Positions 28,801-41,320 of a stretch of 64,000 nt of DNA are shown piece by piece; position 1 is the first letter of the stretch; each line of letters starts with the position of its first letter. Source of the stretch: Lasioglossum baleicum (lineage: Eukaryota > Arthropoda > Insecta > Hymenoptera > Halictidae). The notes below the pieces were generated by a model. It was given only the letters and a program-made list of their open reading frames with translations. It did no database searches and was not told the origin of the DNA. A program made the position numbers and the translations under genes. The stretch is from positions 496,001 to 560,000 of the forward strand of contig NW_027469101.1 in NCBI RefSeq assembly GCF_051020765.1. Direction: 5' to 3'.

Positions 28801-30599
28801 GTGAGAACGTTATTAAATGCTATTAAGTCAAACGTTTCACCGAATGCCTTACCCTCGGAGAAGCTAACAAGCTGTATCGAGAGAATATCGTCGTGTTCGG
28901 AAATGTAAATGAGAATACATTTTAGTGACGAAACTGTAAGTTCATGTATGAATTAGAAGGTCGAGGGTCATACCCATCGACATTGTTACCACCTTGTTTC
29001 GAGACGAACGGCTAGGTCAATAGCTTCACCTTTTCTTGTGATTCCGATAGTCAATTCAGATATTTTGGGAGTAAATCCGCCGAAAAGTGGTGGCAATAAA
29101 CACATCAATTAACGGTTTGAATATTAAAGCAGTCTATCAAGCCGTTGCATAGCAATACCTATTCGTGTAGGGTTAAACTTCTTACAGAATGCCTTACACT
29201 TCGAAAAACAAATCACCTCAATCGAGAGTATAACAGCATGTTCAGAGGTAGGTACTGGTATACACTTTAGAGGCGGGCACATTAACATCATGCCTGAAAT
29301 AGAAGATCAAGTGTCAAACCGTTGGAGAACACTACCACCTTAGTTGAGAATCGAATCGCTTTGTTAATGGCTTCACCTATCCTATGAATCCGAGAATCAA
29401 ACCAGCTCTTCCGGGCGTAAAACGGGCTGGCCAGTAATGGTATTAGACACCTTAGCTCACGGATTTTATGTTTAAGTAGAGCACCAAACTGTCTGAGAGC
29501 GTTTCCAATTTGTATAAAGATAAGCTTTTTATCGAATGCCTTACATTCGCAGAAGCTAACCCGTTAAATCGATAGTATATCTTCGTGTTCAGAGAAAGAA
29601 ATTAGTATTCATTTCAGTTACGGGCACCTTAACTGCATGTAGGAATTAAAGGATCGGTGGCCAAACCGTTCGAGAACATTACCACATTCTTTCAGATTCG
29701 AACGGATAAGTCAATACCTTCAGCCAACCCTAGATTCCTTGAATCAAACAAGGAATTCCGGGTGTAAATCCGCTGAACAGTATTGTTAATGGACGCCTTA
29801 AGTCACGATATGAATGTTAAAGTAGAAGGTCAATCCGTAGCAGAACATTGCCAATTGATATAGAACCATTCTTTTTACCGAAAACATTACAAGCACAGAA
29901 CCTAACCTAGAGTAGCCATTGTCATGCCTAGTGCTCACGGAACCAAATCAGAAGGTATTATAGCAGTGGAGCTCCTTATTTTGATAAATGAGTTAGGAGA
30001 TCGCGGGTCAAGCCGTTGGAGAACTTTACCACCCACTTTGTGAGACGAACGCCTGAGTCAATTGCTATACTCATCCCGTGAATCCGATAGTCAACCCGGG
30101 AAAACCGAGAGTGCATACGCTGAAAAGTGTTAGCATTAGTCACCTAAATTCATGAATACGAAAGTTGTGCGCCAATCTCATTGTGATCGTAACCAATTGG
30201 AATGAAGTCAAACATTCTAATGAAAACCGTACCCTCCGAAAAACTAACGCGACGTATCGAGCGTGAAACATGGTTTTCAGTGTAACGTATTTCTACAAAT
30301 TTTAGTGACGGGCACCTTAATTTCATGTATGAATTTGAAGATCGAGGGTCAAACCGTCCCAGAACGTTACTACACTCTTTGAGATTCGAACTGCTATGTC
30401 TATAGCTTCACCTATCCTGTGATTTCGTAATTTGAACCAGGCATTTCGGGAGTCAATACAATGTACACTATAGGCAGTCGACACCTTTTGTTCACCGTGT
30501 GAATATGAAGGTAGTTCGTCAATCCGTTTCAGAGCGCTACCAATTGGTATGAAGTCAAACGATTGACTGAAAACCTTACACTCCTAATGCCTAACGCGC

Positions 30600-31560
30600 C
30601 GTATCGAGAGTATAACATGGTGATCAGAGGAACAAATCAGTATCAATTTTAGTGACAGTCTCCATAATTTCATCTATGAATTAGAAGTTCGAGTGTCAAA
30701 CGGTTCGGGAATGTGACCACTTCTTTGTTAACCTAACAGCTAATGAGTAACTTCATCTATCCGGTTATTCCGAGAGGAAACCCGGGAAAACCGAGAGTAA
30801 GTCCGTTGAAGAGTTTCTGCGATAGACACATTCATGCACGGTTTGAATAGTAAATTAAAGGGTCTGACCGTTGGAGAAAATTACCTATTCGTATAAAGTC
30901 ACTCCTCTTACCTAATACCACACCTTAATAGTTTTAGTGCCAGGGGTTTTTAGAAGTCCACGTCGAATAGTGCCATGAAGCGCATTAGCACCTCCTTCAT
31001 TTATGTGTGAATAATACTGATCGACGCGGTGGCACTGCTCATTTTTTCGTTGAAATGTTCTCCCAGAGCGCTCGCGCTTCAGATTGATATGCAATTTTTT
31101 AATATTAACAATTTCAGCATTTGCGTGAGAAACGTTGTACTGATCACACAAAAGAAGAAAAATGAAAGAAAATTTGTAATTACGAGAGGAATCTCTCGAC
31201 ACACTCGCGACAAGATACATACTGAGTTGAACGCGTTGCGAATTGACGATCGTGATAAGAAATTGCGACACGGTTCACCACAGTACGCGAACAGCGCGAT
31301 CGCGCTGCGTAGCACTGAAACGGTTATGAGAACCGAACCCGCTGTAGCCAGTATCATATTTAATGTTCACAGGAAAAAATCAGTAGACATTATAGTAGAA
31401 GCAAACCATACATTCGTGTGTGAACGGAATTATCGAGAGTGAAACCGTTCGAGAACGATCACACCAACTTTAAGTTGGTTAATTTAATAGCTTCAACTGT
31501 CCTGCCATTCCGATAGGCAAACCAGGTATGACGGGAGCCAATCAGCTGTACACTATTGGT
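30600..31560 (+). repeat. Roughly 1-kb segmental copy 1 (partner 47165-48100)
   Basis: This segment and 47165-48100 share satellite flanks and an identical non-satellite insert at the same monomer position. Shared rare flank variants include aaaattacctattcgtata, gccatgaag and gccattccgataggcaaacc. The offset of matching points is 16539 bp. The insertion therefore happened once, and the block was then copied. Confidence 0.87.
30925..31365. other. Non-satellite insert of unknown origin, copy 1
   Basis: Satellite B stops inside the first half of a monomer (after ttacctaataccacacc) and resumes at gttcacagg near 31365. Part of 30985-31025 still resembles decayed B, so the left edge is uncertain. 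The inside is richer in CpG than the satellite. It contains a perfect 16-bp palindrome cagcgcgatcgcgctg (31292-31307), the hairpin cggtt-atgag-aaccg (31321-31335), and the hairpin cgagag-gaat-ctctcg near 31183. No terminal inverted repeat, target-site duplication or recognisable protein is visible. An open frame of 137 codons at 31029-31442 is broken differently in the other copy, so it is unlikely to be coding. A degraded transposon fragment is one possibility. Confidence 0.7.
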
Positions 31561-34500
31561 GATGGACACCTTAAATAACGGTTTGAATATTAAAGTAGTT
31601 GGTGAAACCGTTTGAGAACGTTACCAGTTGTTATAAAGTCAAACGTTTTACCAATTATCTTACATACCGCAACCAATTCCCATCTGCGAGTGTGTTGCTT
31701 AGTGTAAAGGGAAACAAATTATTATACGTTGGAGTGACGGGCCACCTAATTTCACGTATGAATAAGAAGATCGAATATGAATCTATTCGAGTACGTTTTC
31801 ACCTCCTCTGTTATTCAAACGGCTGAGTCAACAGCTTCACCAATCGTGTGATTCCAAGAGTCATGTATGGTATTCCAGCAGCAAATCCTCTGTATACTGT
31901 TGGCAATGGACCCTTTACTTTGCGTTTTGAATATTAAAGTAAGGCGTTAAACTGTTTGACAACGCTACAAATTGTTACAAAGTGAAACATTTTACCGACG
32001 GCCGTACCGCTCGCGAACCTCACTATCTTCATCGTGAGTATAAGTTCGTGTTCACAGGATGTAATTAGTATTCACTTCTGTGACGGGCCCCTTATGCTTA
32101 TGTATGAACCAGAAGATCGATGGCCAGAACTTTCGGGAACGCTGATACCCTCTATGAGATTCAACTAATATATATAGTAAATAGCTCCAACTATCTGTGA
32201 TTCCTAGAGGCAAAGTACGTATTGGATTAATAAGTACACTGATCAGTATTGGCAATAGGCGCAATAATTCACCGTTTAAATATAAAATCCACTAGTCATA
32301 CCTTTGTAGATTGTTACCTATTGGTATAGAGTCAATCATTTTATAGATAGTCAATATTCGGAGACGGTAACCCACAGAACCGAAAGTGTAACTTCGTGAT
32401 CGGAGGAAGAAATATGTAGACATTTTTTGACGGCCTCTTTATCTTCACCATGAAAAAGGAGATCGAGGGTCATGCCGCTCACGAAAGTTCTCACCATCTG
32501 TGAAAGAAGAACGGCTATGTGAATAGCTCCACCTATCCAGAGATTCCTAGAGTCAAACTAGGTATTCCGGTAGTAAATGGAGAGAACTGTATTGGCAATA
32601 GACACCTTAATTCACGGCACGAATATTAAAGTAGAGCGTCAAACCGTTGTACGACTTTACCTATTCGCATAGAGTCAAAACTTATACCGAAAGCCTTACC
32701 TACAGAGCAGACAAACCTTCCGTAGAGGGTGCCTTGCATAGTGTTCCTGGAAACATATAAGTAGACATTATAGAGACGGGCACCTTAATTTCGTGTATGA
32801 ATTAGATGATCTAGTGTCAATCCGTTCGAGACCGTTACTATCTCCTTCGATAACTGAACGGCTACGTCAGTAGCTTCGCCTATCCTATGATTCCGACCGT
32901 AAAATGAGGTATTCCGGGAGATAATCTGCTGTACATTATTGGCATTACCCACCGCGTTCGATGATATGAATATTAATGTACAGAGTCAAACCATTGTAGA
33001 TCGTTACCTATTGGTATAGAGTTAAATATTTTGCAGACAGCCTTACCTTCGGAGAAGCTAACTCGCCGCTTCGAAAGTATATCATCGTGTTCAGAGCAGT
33101 AAATTAGTAAACATTTTGATGACGGCGACTTTAATTTCATTATAAATATGAAGATGGAGGGCCAAACCGATCGAGAATGTTGCCACCATCTTTGAGATTC
33201 GAAAGGGTAAGTCAATAGTTACACCTATCATGTGGTTCCGGGAGTCAAACCAGGTATTCCGGGAGTCCACCCGCTGTAGAGTATTGGCAATGGAGACTCG
33301 AGTTCTCGGTTGGAATATTAAAGCACAGAGTCAAACATTTGTAGACCGTTACATATTGGGATGTTGTGAATAGCTTTACAGAAAACCGTACCATCCGGGA
33401 ACTTAACCCGATGTTTATAAAGCATTACTTCGTATTCAGAGATACTAACTAGTATACATTGCTGTGAATGGCAATGTAATTTCACGTATGAATGAGAAGA
33501 TAGAGGATGAAATCGTTCGCGAACGTTCTCCACCACCTTCGTGAAATGGCTCGTGTAGCACAGTAGCTTCACCTATACTGTGGTTGGGAGAGTCGCAGTA
33601 GGTATACCAGGAATATATCCGCTGAAGAGTATTGACAATGGACACCTTAATTCTCGGATTTTATGTTAAAGTATAGCCACTATACGTTCGAGAACGTTAC
33701 CAATTGCTAAAGGGACAACCATTCTACAGTGGGATGTGCCTTCCGCGAACCTCACCCACTTCATCGAGAGTCTAAGTTCGTGTACAGAGAAATAAATTAG
33801 TATTAATTTCAGTGACGGACACGTTATCTTCATGTACAAATTAGAAGACCTAGTGTCAAATCTTTTGAGAACATTACCACCCAATTTGAGGCTTGAACGG
33901 CAGAGTCAGTATCTTCACCTTTACTTGAGATACCGGTAGTCAAATCAGGCATTTCGGGTGAAAATCCACTGAACAGTATGGGCAATAGGCATCTTAATTC
34001 AGGGACTGAATGGTAAAGTAGAGAGTCGTGCCGTGGTAGAACGTTACGTATTTTTATAGAGTCAAACTGATTATGCAGGCCTTACCTTGCGTGAAGTTAG
34101 CCCTCTGTATCGAAAGTATACCTTCATGTTCAGAGAACCAAATTGTTATACATTTTAGGGACCGGAACCTTAATTTCATTTATCAATGAGAAGTTCGAGA
34201 GGAGAACCGTTCCAGAATTTTACACCCTTCTTTATGAAATGGCACATATGACGTATCCTGTGGTTCCGTGAGTCAAACAAGGTACTCCAGGAGTAAGCCC
34301 GCTGAAGAGTTTTGGCAATAGACATCTTCACTCACGGCTTGACTATTAAAATAGAGCGTCAAACCGTTCGAGAACTTTACCAATTATCATGAAGTCAATC
34401 GCTTTACGAAACACATTACCTTCCGCGCACATCACCCGCTTCATCTAGAGTATAACATCGTGATCGGATGGTGAACAAGTGTACATTTCAGTGACGAGCA

Positions 34501-37117
34501 CATTAGTTTCACGTATGAACTAGAAGATCGACGGTCAAACCATTCGAGACCCTTACCACCTTCTATGAGAGTCGAATGGCTAAGTCAGTAGCTGCACATA
34601 TCCTTTGCATCCGAGAGTCATAGCAGATACTCCAGAAGTCAATCCGATGAACAGCATTGTCAATATACACCTTAATTCACGGTATAAACACTAAGGTATT
34701 GAGTCAAACCGTCGGAGAACAATACCAATTTAAATAAAGTCATCCTTCTTACCAAATACCAAACCTTCCGAGAGACTATCCAGCTGAATCGAGAGTTTAA
34801 TTTCGTGTCCCGAAACACACATTATATACATTTTAGGGATGGGCACCATAATTTCGTATGTGAATTAGAAGATCGTGGTACAAACCGTTTCATAGCTTTA
34901 CCACGTTCGCTGAAAGTCGGACGGCTAAGGCAAAAACAGTCTGCTATCCTGTGATTCCTAAAGTACTCGGGGAATAAATCCGCTGAACAGCATTGGCAAT
35001 AATATACAGCGAAAATTACCGTTTAATATTAAGAGAGTTAGTCAAACCGTTTGGGAGCGTTACCAATTGCTGTAAAGTCACACGTCTTACCGAAGACTTT
35101 ACGCTGCGGAATGCAAAACCCCTGCATCAAGTACATAACTTCGCGTTCAGAGAGACAAATTATTATACATCTTAGTGTCATGCACCGTAATTTCACCTAT
35201 GAATTAGTGGATCGATGGCCAGATCGTTACAGAACGATACTAGCAACCTCGAGAGACGGGAGGATAAGTCAATAGGTTCACTTATCCTGTGAATCCGAAA
35301 GGCCATCCAGGTATTACCAGATTAAATCCGCAAAATATTATTGGCAATTGACACCTCTATTCACGGCTTCAATATTTCAAACCGTTTAAGAACGTTACCA
35401 ATTGGTATATATTGATACGAATTACCGATGGTCTTACATTCCGAGAACATAACCTGCAGTATTGAGTGTATGACATCGTGCTCAGAGAAATATATTAATA
35501 TACATTTTAGAGATAGGCAGCATAATTCCATGCATGACCTAGAAAGGTGAGGGTCAAAACGTTCGGGAACTTTACCACCTCCTATGAGTATAGAACGCCA
35601 TAGTAACTAGCGTCACCTATCCCATGATTCGAGGAGTCAAACCAGGTAAAACCTGCGTAAACTCGCAGAACAGTGTCGGGATTACACACCTTAGTTCACG
35701 GTATGAATCTTAAAGCAGATCGTCAGCCTGCTGTAGAAGGCTATTCATTGGTAAAGAGACAAACCTTTCACAGAAAGCCTTACATTCGGAGCAGCAAACC
35801 CGCCGTTTCGAGTGCATAACTTCGTGGTCAGCGATGCAGACTGTTACACACATTAGAGACGGATTTCACGTACGATATAGATGCTCGAGGGTCAATCCGC
35901 TCGGGAATATTATCACTTTCTTTGAGAGTCTAACGGCTACGTCTATAGTTTGACGTATCCTGCGACTTCGAGAGTCAAACCAGGTATTCAGGGAGTAAAT
36001 CCCCTCTACAGTTATGTCAGTAGATACCTTAATTCGCGGAGTGAATATTAAAATTGAGCGTCAAACCGTTTGGGATAGTTACCAATTGGTATAAAGTCAA
36101 ATGTTATACCGAATACCTTATCTTCCAAGAGTTCAACCCGCTGTATCTGGAATACTGCTTCGTCCGCAGAGAAACACATTAGTGTACACTATAGAGACGG
36201 GCACCTTAATTTCATGCACGAATTAGATAATCAAGTGTTAATCCGGTCGAGAAAGATGCCGACTTCTTTCGGAGTCGAACGACTAAGTCATTAGCTTGGT
36301 CTATTCTATGAGTCCGAGAGCCGAACAAGGTACTACGGGATTAAATGCACTCGACAGTACTGGCAATATACACCATAATTCGCGGTTTAAATTTAAAGTA
36401 GAGTGTCAAGCCGTTGGAGAACACATCAAATTGGTACAAAGGGAGACTATTTACCGGATACCTTACCTTCCTTGAGCCTAACCCGCAGTAGAGAGCATCA
36501 TGCTTAGTGCTCACGGAAACAAATTGGAAGACATTTTGGCAGACGGACAACTGTTTTTCATGTACGAATAGTAAAGTCGAGAGTCGAACCTTTGGGGTGC
36601 GATACCAGTTCCATTGAGAACCCAACAGCTAAGACAATAGCTGGAATTTGCGTGTGATTCCGAGGGACAGACCAGGCATTCCTTGAGTCAATGCGCTATA
36701 CACTACTTTACATGGAAACCTTATATCGCGGTTGGAATATTAATTTAGGGCATCAATCCGTATGATAATGTTACCAATTAGTATAAAGTCTAACGTTTTA
36801 CCAAAGCCCTTACCATCCGCGAACCTAAGCGGCTTCATTGAAAGTATAAGTTCGTGTTCAGGGAAAGGAATTTGCCTTCATTTCAGTGACGGGCACCTGA
36901 ACTTCATGTATGAATTAGAAGATCGAGGGTCGATCCGGACGAGAACGATATCTACATTCCATGAGCGTCGAACGACCAAGTTAATAGCTTTACTTATCCA
37001 GGGATTCCGATAGTCAAACCATGTACTCCGAGGGTAAGTGCGCAGTACGGTAATGGCAATGGACACCGTAATTCACGGTATGAACATTAAAGCTGACAGT
37101 CGCACCGCTGTGGAGCA

Positions 37118-37170
37118 CTGCCTATTGCTATGGAGTGAAACCATCGGAAACACGTTTGACTTTACGCAAA
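37118..37170. other. Inversion junction in satellite B beside an inverted repeat
   Basis: Forward B ending in cctattgctatggagtgaaac (about 37120-37140) is followed after roughly ten bases by gtttgactttacgcaaattgg (about 37153-37174). The second is close to the reverse complement of the first. The array runs in reverse from here on. The fold point lies next to the monomer's own taccaattggta palindrome. Confidence 0.85.
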
Positions 37171-39828
37171 TTGGTAAAGTTATCAAACGGTTTGACGCTG
37201 TACCTTAATATTCACACAGTGATCTAAGCACGCGATTGCCAATACTGTTCATTCGATTTACGATCGGAATACCTGGTTTGATACACGGAAGCTCAGGATA
37301 TATGAAGCTAATGACTTAGTCATTCGGATCTCAAAGAAAGCGGCAACGTTCTCGAAAGCGTGTTCTTGGAACGTAAAGTATTCGGTCAAAAGAACGACTT
37401 TTTACGAATTGGTAATATTCTCCGACGGTTGTGCACTTTACTTTAATGGTCATACAGCGAGATAAGGTGCCTAGTGCCAATACTGTTCATCGGATTGACT
37501 CCCGGGAACCTAGTTTTACGCCCTGAATCACATGATAGGCGTAGCTGTTGACTTAGCCGTTCGACTCTCACGGAAGGTGGTAACGTTGTCGAACGGTTTA
37601 ACCCTGGATCTTCAAATGTTTGACATTCGATCTTCTCATTCATGCATAAAGTTCCGGTGCCCGTCATAAAAATGTATTGCAATTTGATCCACTTTACACG
37701 ATGTTATACTCTCGATACAGCGGGTTAGCAGCTCCGAAGGTAACGCCTTCGAGAAATGGTTTGATTCTATAACAATAGGTAACGTTCTACATCAGTGTGA
37801 CTGTGTACTTTAATATTTATACCGTGAATCAGGACGCCTAACGTGAATACTGTACAGCAGATTTACTTCCGGAATACCTCATTTGATTGTCGGAATCATA
37901 CGACCGTTGAAGCTATTGACGTAGCCGTTCGATCCACGAAGGAGGTGGTAAAGTTCGCGAACGGTTTGACACTCGACCTTCTAATTCGTGAAAGAAGTTA
38001 TGGCACCCCTCACAGATATGAATGCCAATTTCATTCCCTGAGCACGAACTTATTCTCTCGATGGAGCCGTTGAGGTTCGCAGAAGGTAAGGCCTCCGGTA
38101 AAACTTATGACTTTATACCATTATGAAACTTTCTACATCTGTTTGCTGTTCGGTATTAGTATTCAAACCGTGAGTAATGGTGTGTATTCGCAATACTATT
38201 GAACAGGTTGACTCCCAGAATACCGGGATTGACTCTCGGAATCGCAGGATAGGTGAAGCTATTGACTTAGCAGTTCGACTGGCAATGAAGGTGGTATCGT
38301 TTTCTGACTCACGATTCTCGATTTCACGTTTCATACTTGAAAATAAGCTGGCCGACTGCTAACATGACAACAAATTTGTATCCGTGAGCACTAATCATGC
38401 CTCACGCTACATCGGGTTATGTTCTAGGATCGCAATGTATTCTGTAAAAAGAATGAATCTATACCAATTGGTATTATTCCCCTGCGGAATGACCATCAGA
38501 TGTAATATTAATTCCGTGAATTACGGTATGTATTGCCAATATTTGTCAGCGTACTTACTCCTGACATGCCCGGTTTGAGACTCGGAATCACAGGTTGAGT
38601 GTAGCTATTGACTCAGCCGTTCGACCTGCAAAGAAGGTGTTAACGTTCTCAAATTGTTTGACACTCGGTCTTCTACTTCATGCATGAAAATAAGGTGTGC
38701 TTCTGCAACAATGTCTACTCATTTCATTCCGTGAGCACTAAGCATGACACTCGTTATAGCAGGATAGGCTCTAGGATGGTAAAAAGTTTGACTCTTTACC
38801 ATTTGGTAATATTCTCCGACGGACTGACCATCTATTTTAATATTCAAATCGTGCATTAAGGTGCCTCTTGCCAATATTTTCCAGCGGAATTACTCACGGA
38901 TTACCTGACATGCCCCTCAGATTCACAGGAAGTGTGAAGCTATTGTCTCAGCTGTTCGTCCCTCACAGAAGTTGGCAATGTTCTGAAGCGGCTTGACCAC
39001 GACCTTCTTATTCATAGTCAAACAGAGGTGCCCATCTCAGAAATGCTTCCTACATTCTTCCCATGAACACGAACTTATTCTGTCGATACGGCTGGATAGC
39101 GTCTCCGATGGTTCGGCCGTAGGTAAAATATTTGTCTCTATACCAATAGGTAACTTTCTGCAACTGCTTGACGGCCTGCTTTAATATTCAAACCGTGATT
39201 TAAGGTGTCTATCCCCGATTCTGCTCAGGGGATTTACTACTCATGTTCCGCATTTGACTCAGCCATTAACATGATATGTGAAGCTATTGACGCAGCCGTT
39301 TCAATCTCAAAGCGAGTGATAACGTTCTCGCACGGTTTGTCTCCCGATCGTCAGATTCATATATGAAAATGAGCTGCCCGTTTGCCAAAATGTCTACTAA
39401 TTTGCTCCGGTGAAAACTAAGTAAGGCAATCGCTTCAGCGGGATTGGTTCTCGGAAGGTAATGACTTGGGTAAAAAGTTTGACTCTATGCCTATTCGTAA
39501 CGTTCTACAACGGTTTGCCTTTGCTCATTAATACTTATGCCTTGTAGTAGGGTGTATAACGCCATTACTGTACAGAGGATTTACTCTCGAAATACCTGGT
39601 TTGACTTTCGGTGTCACACCATAGGTGAAGCTATTGGCTTAGCCGATCGATTCCCAAAGAAGGTGGTATCGTTCTCTAACGGATTGATCCTGAACCTTCT
39701 TACCCATACATGCAATTAAGACGCCCGTCACTTAAATTTATACTAATTTGTGTCTCTGAACTCGTAGTTTTGCTATCGATACAGCGGGATATGTTCGCGG
39801 AATGTAAATGCCCTCGGTGTAAGGTTTC
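37144..39828 (-). repeat. Satellite B tandem array, reverse orientation
   Basis: About eight monomers on the reverse strand, with reverse landmarks near 37525, 37890, 38240, 38590 and 38925. The rare gagcactaa-type first half occurs at 38385, 38725 and, altered, near 39410. There is a deletion near 37355 (ctcgaaagcgtgttcttgg) and a roughly 40-bp local duplication of the gatcttc region near 37605-37645. The array ends where a B monomer (aatgccctcggtgtaagg) meets satellite A. Confidence 0.9.
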
Positions 39829-39845
39829 AGTATAAAACTTTATGC
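39820..39845. other. Junction between satellite B (reverse) and satellite A (forward)
   Basis: Satellite B ends around gtttcagtataaaac and satellite A begins at tttatgcatactgtaaatt. The A breakpoint is within a few bases of the A breakpoint used at 14312, on the complementary strand. The B breakpoints at the two junctions differ. Confidence 0.78.
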
Positions 39846-41315
39846 ATACTGTAAATTAATATTATGACGTTTTCGATATATTACAAAATACTAACTTTTT
39901 ATTTTAAAAAATTTTATTTCATTGTAAAAGTTCCTTTTGAATTAGTTTAGATTACCAACCCAGCCAGAATCGACCATCAGACGGCTGTCGATGTTTTGTA
40001 GTTGTATGCGGCATGTCGAAAAGTCACAACCGTATGGTTTCAGTTAATTCCTTAACCTTGGTTTTGAACCATATACATTCTGTTGCAGTTTCTTATTTAT
40101 TTGTAAATTCTGTAATTTACTGTTATTATATCTTCGATCATCTTCGAAATTTTCAATTGATATATAAAAAAATTGTATTTCTTAGTATAAGTGCCTTTGA
40201 AATTAGTTGAGTGTGCGTTTATGACATTATCTTGTTAAAAATATTGCTATTTCATATGATTGTCTGTATACGTACCTACGCTTCCGGTACTATACAGCTG
40301 GAGTCATTTTGTAGTTGCGTTCAACAGATCGGAACGACAATACTGGATGGCCCTCGTTAATTTCATAACGAGGACATTCTGCCGTATGAATTTTATCCCA
40401 GCCATCCATTTGTTAACATATACTGTAATTTACTGCCTTAATGTTTACGATATTCCTCGAAATTTCAATTTCTATTAAAAACAAAATTGTTTTTCTTGGT
40501 AAAAGTGTTCTTGGAATTAGGTGACTTAATGTTTATGACAGTATTTTGTTAAGCTTGTTGTTATTTTATACGATTCCCTGTATTCACACCTACGATTCCG
40601 GAGCGACAGGGCTGTGATGGATTTGTTGCTGCGTACGGTATTTCGGAGCGACACTCGTACATGGCGTTTGTTAATTTCATTAACCTTAATTTTGTACTGT
40701 ATGCATTTTCCCCATTGTCCTATTTATTTCTGCAAGCTGTAGTTTACTCTTATGATATTTTCGACTTCTGTCATTGTTTTCAATTTTTAATTAACAAAAT
40801 TTGTGTTTCTTATGAAAAGTGTGTTTGGAATTAGTTCAGTGTACGCATACGACAATATTTTGATAAACTGATTGTTATTTCATATGACTGTGTTTGACCT
40901 TTATTCTGTTTCTGTCTGCATGCTGTAATTTACTGTTATGATCTCTTCAATTTTATTCAAAGTTTTCAATTTTTGGTTTAAAAAATTGTAGTTATCAGTG
41001 AACGTGTCTCTGGAATTAGTCGTGTGTACATTCATGATAATATTATGATGAGACAGATTTTAATTTCACATAACTTTCTTCAGACGTACATACGCTTCCG
41101 GAGCGACACGCCTGTTATGGTCTTGCTGCTGCGTTCGGCATATGGGACCGACACTACGGTATTATATTCGTTAATTTCTCTATCCTTGATATTGTGGCGA
41201 ATACATTCTTTCGATATTCAAAATTTATTTCTACATTGTGCTATCTACTGTTATGATATTTCCGATTTTATTCAATCCTCCAATTTTATATTTCAGAAAA
41301 TGTATTTTTCAGGAG
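39829..41315 (+). repeat. Satellite A tandem array, forward orientation (second domain)
   Basis: About four to five monomers, with the gattgtctgtatacgtacc landmark at 40258 and derivatives near 40570 and 41080. One monomer near 40890 has lost most of its GC-rich part: the sequence jumps from gactgtgtttgacc to the gctgtaatttactg segment. The domain ends at the switch near 41315. Confidence 0.9.
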
Positions 41316-41320
41316 AAGTG
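41305..41320. other. Inversion junction, satellite A forward to A reverse
   Basis: Forward A (cagaaaatgtatttttcagg) gives way to reverse A (gaaaatatcatagcagtatc) within about ten bases near 41312. Both breakpoints lie in the A/T-rich part of the monomer, unlike the switch at 11020. Confidence 0.85.

Larger units (their letters stand above)
23229..37143 (+). repeat. Satellite B tandem array, forward orientation (largest domain)
   Basis: About 39-40 monomers of the 345-bp satellite. Every monomer splits into two related halves: one begins near caccttaattcacgg and contains caaaccgtttgagaacg, the other begins near caccttaatttcatg and contains caaaccgttcgagaacg. In the monomer at 60591-60936 the halves measure 177 and 168 bp. 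This domain also holds a four-monomer duplication (23930-24485 and 25303-25860) and the first copy of the non-satellite insert (about 30925-31365). Many monomers carry the perfect 12-bp palindrome taccaattggta, for example at 30538, 35397 and 36080. Confidence 0.93.

Noticed and set aside
31029..31442. Open frame of 137 codons spanning the non-satellite insert
   Set aside because: It begins and ends in satellite sequence, matches no protein family I recognise, and its frame is not kept in the second copy near 47.5-47.9 kb because of indels.
23229..37143. Regularly spaced repeats as a possible CRISPR array
   Set aside because: The period is about 345 bp with continuous monomers and no short identical repeats separated by unique spacers; the context is a eukaryotic satellite.
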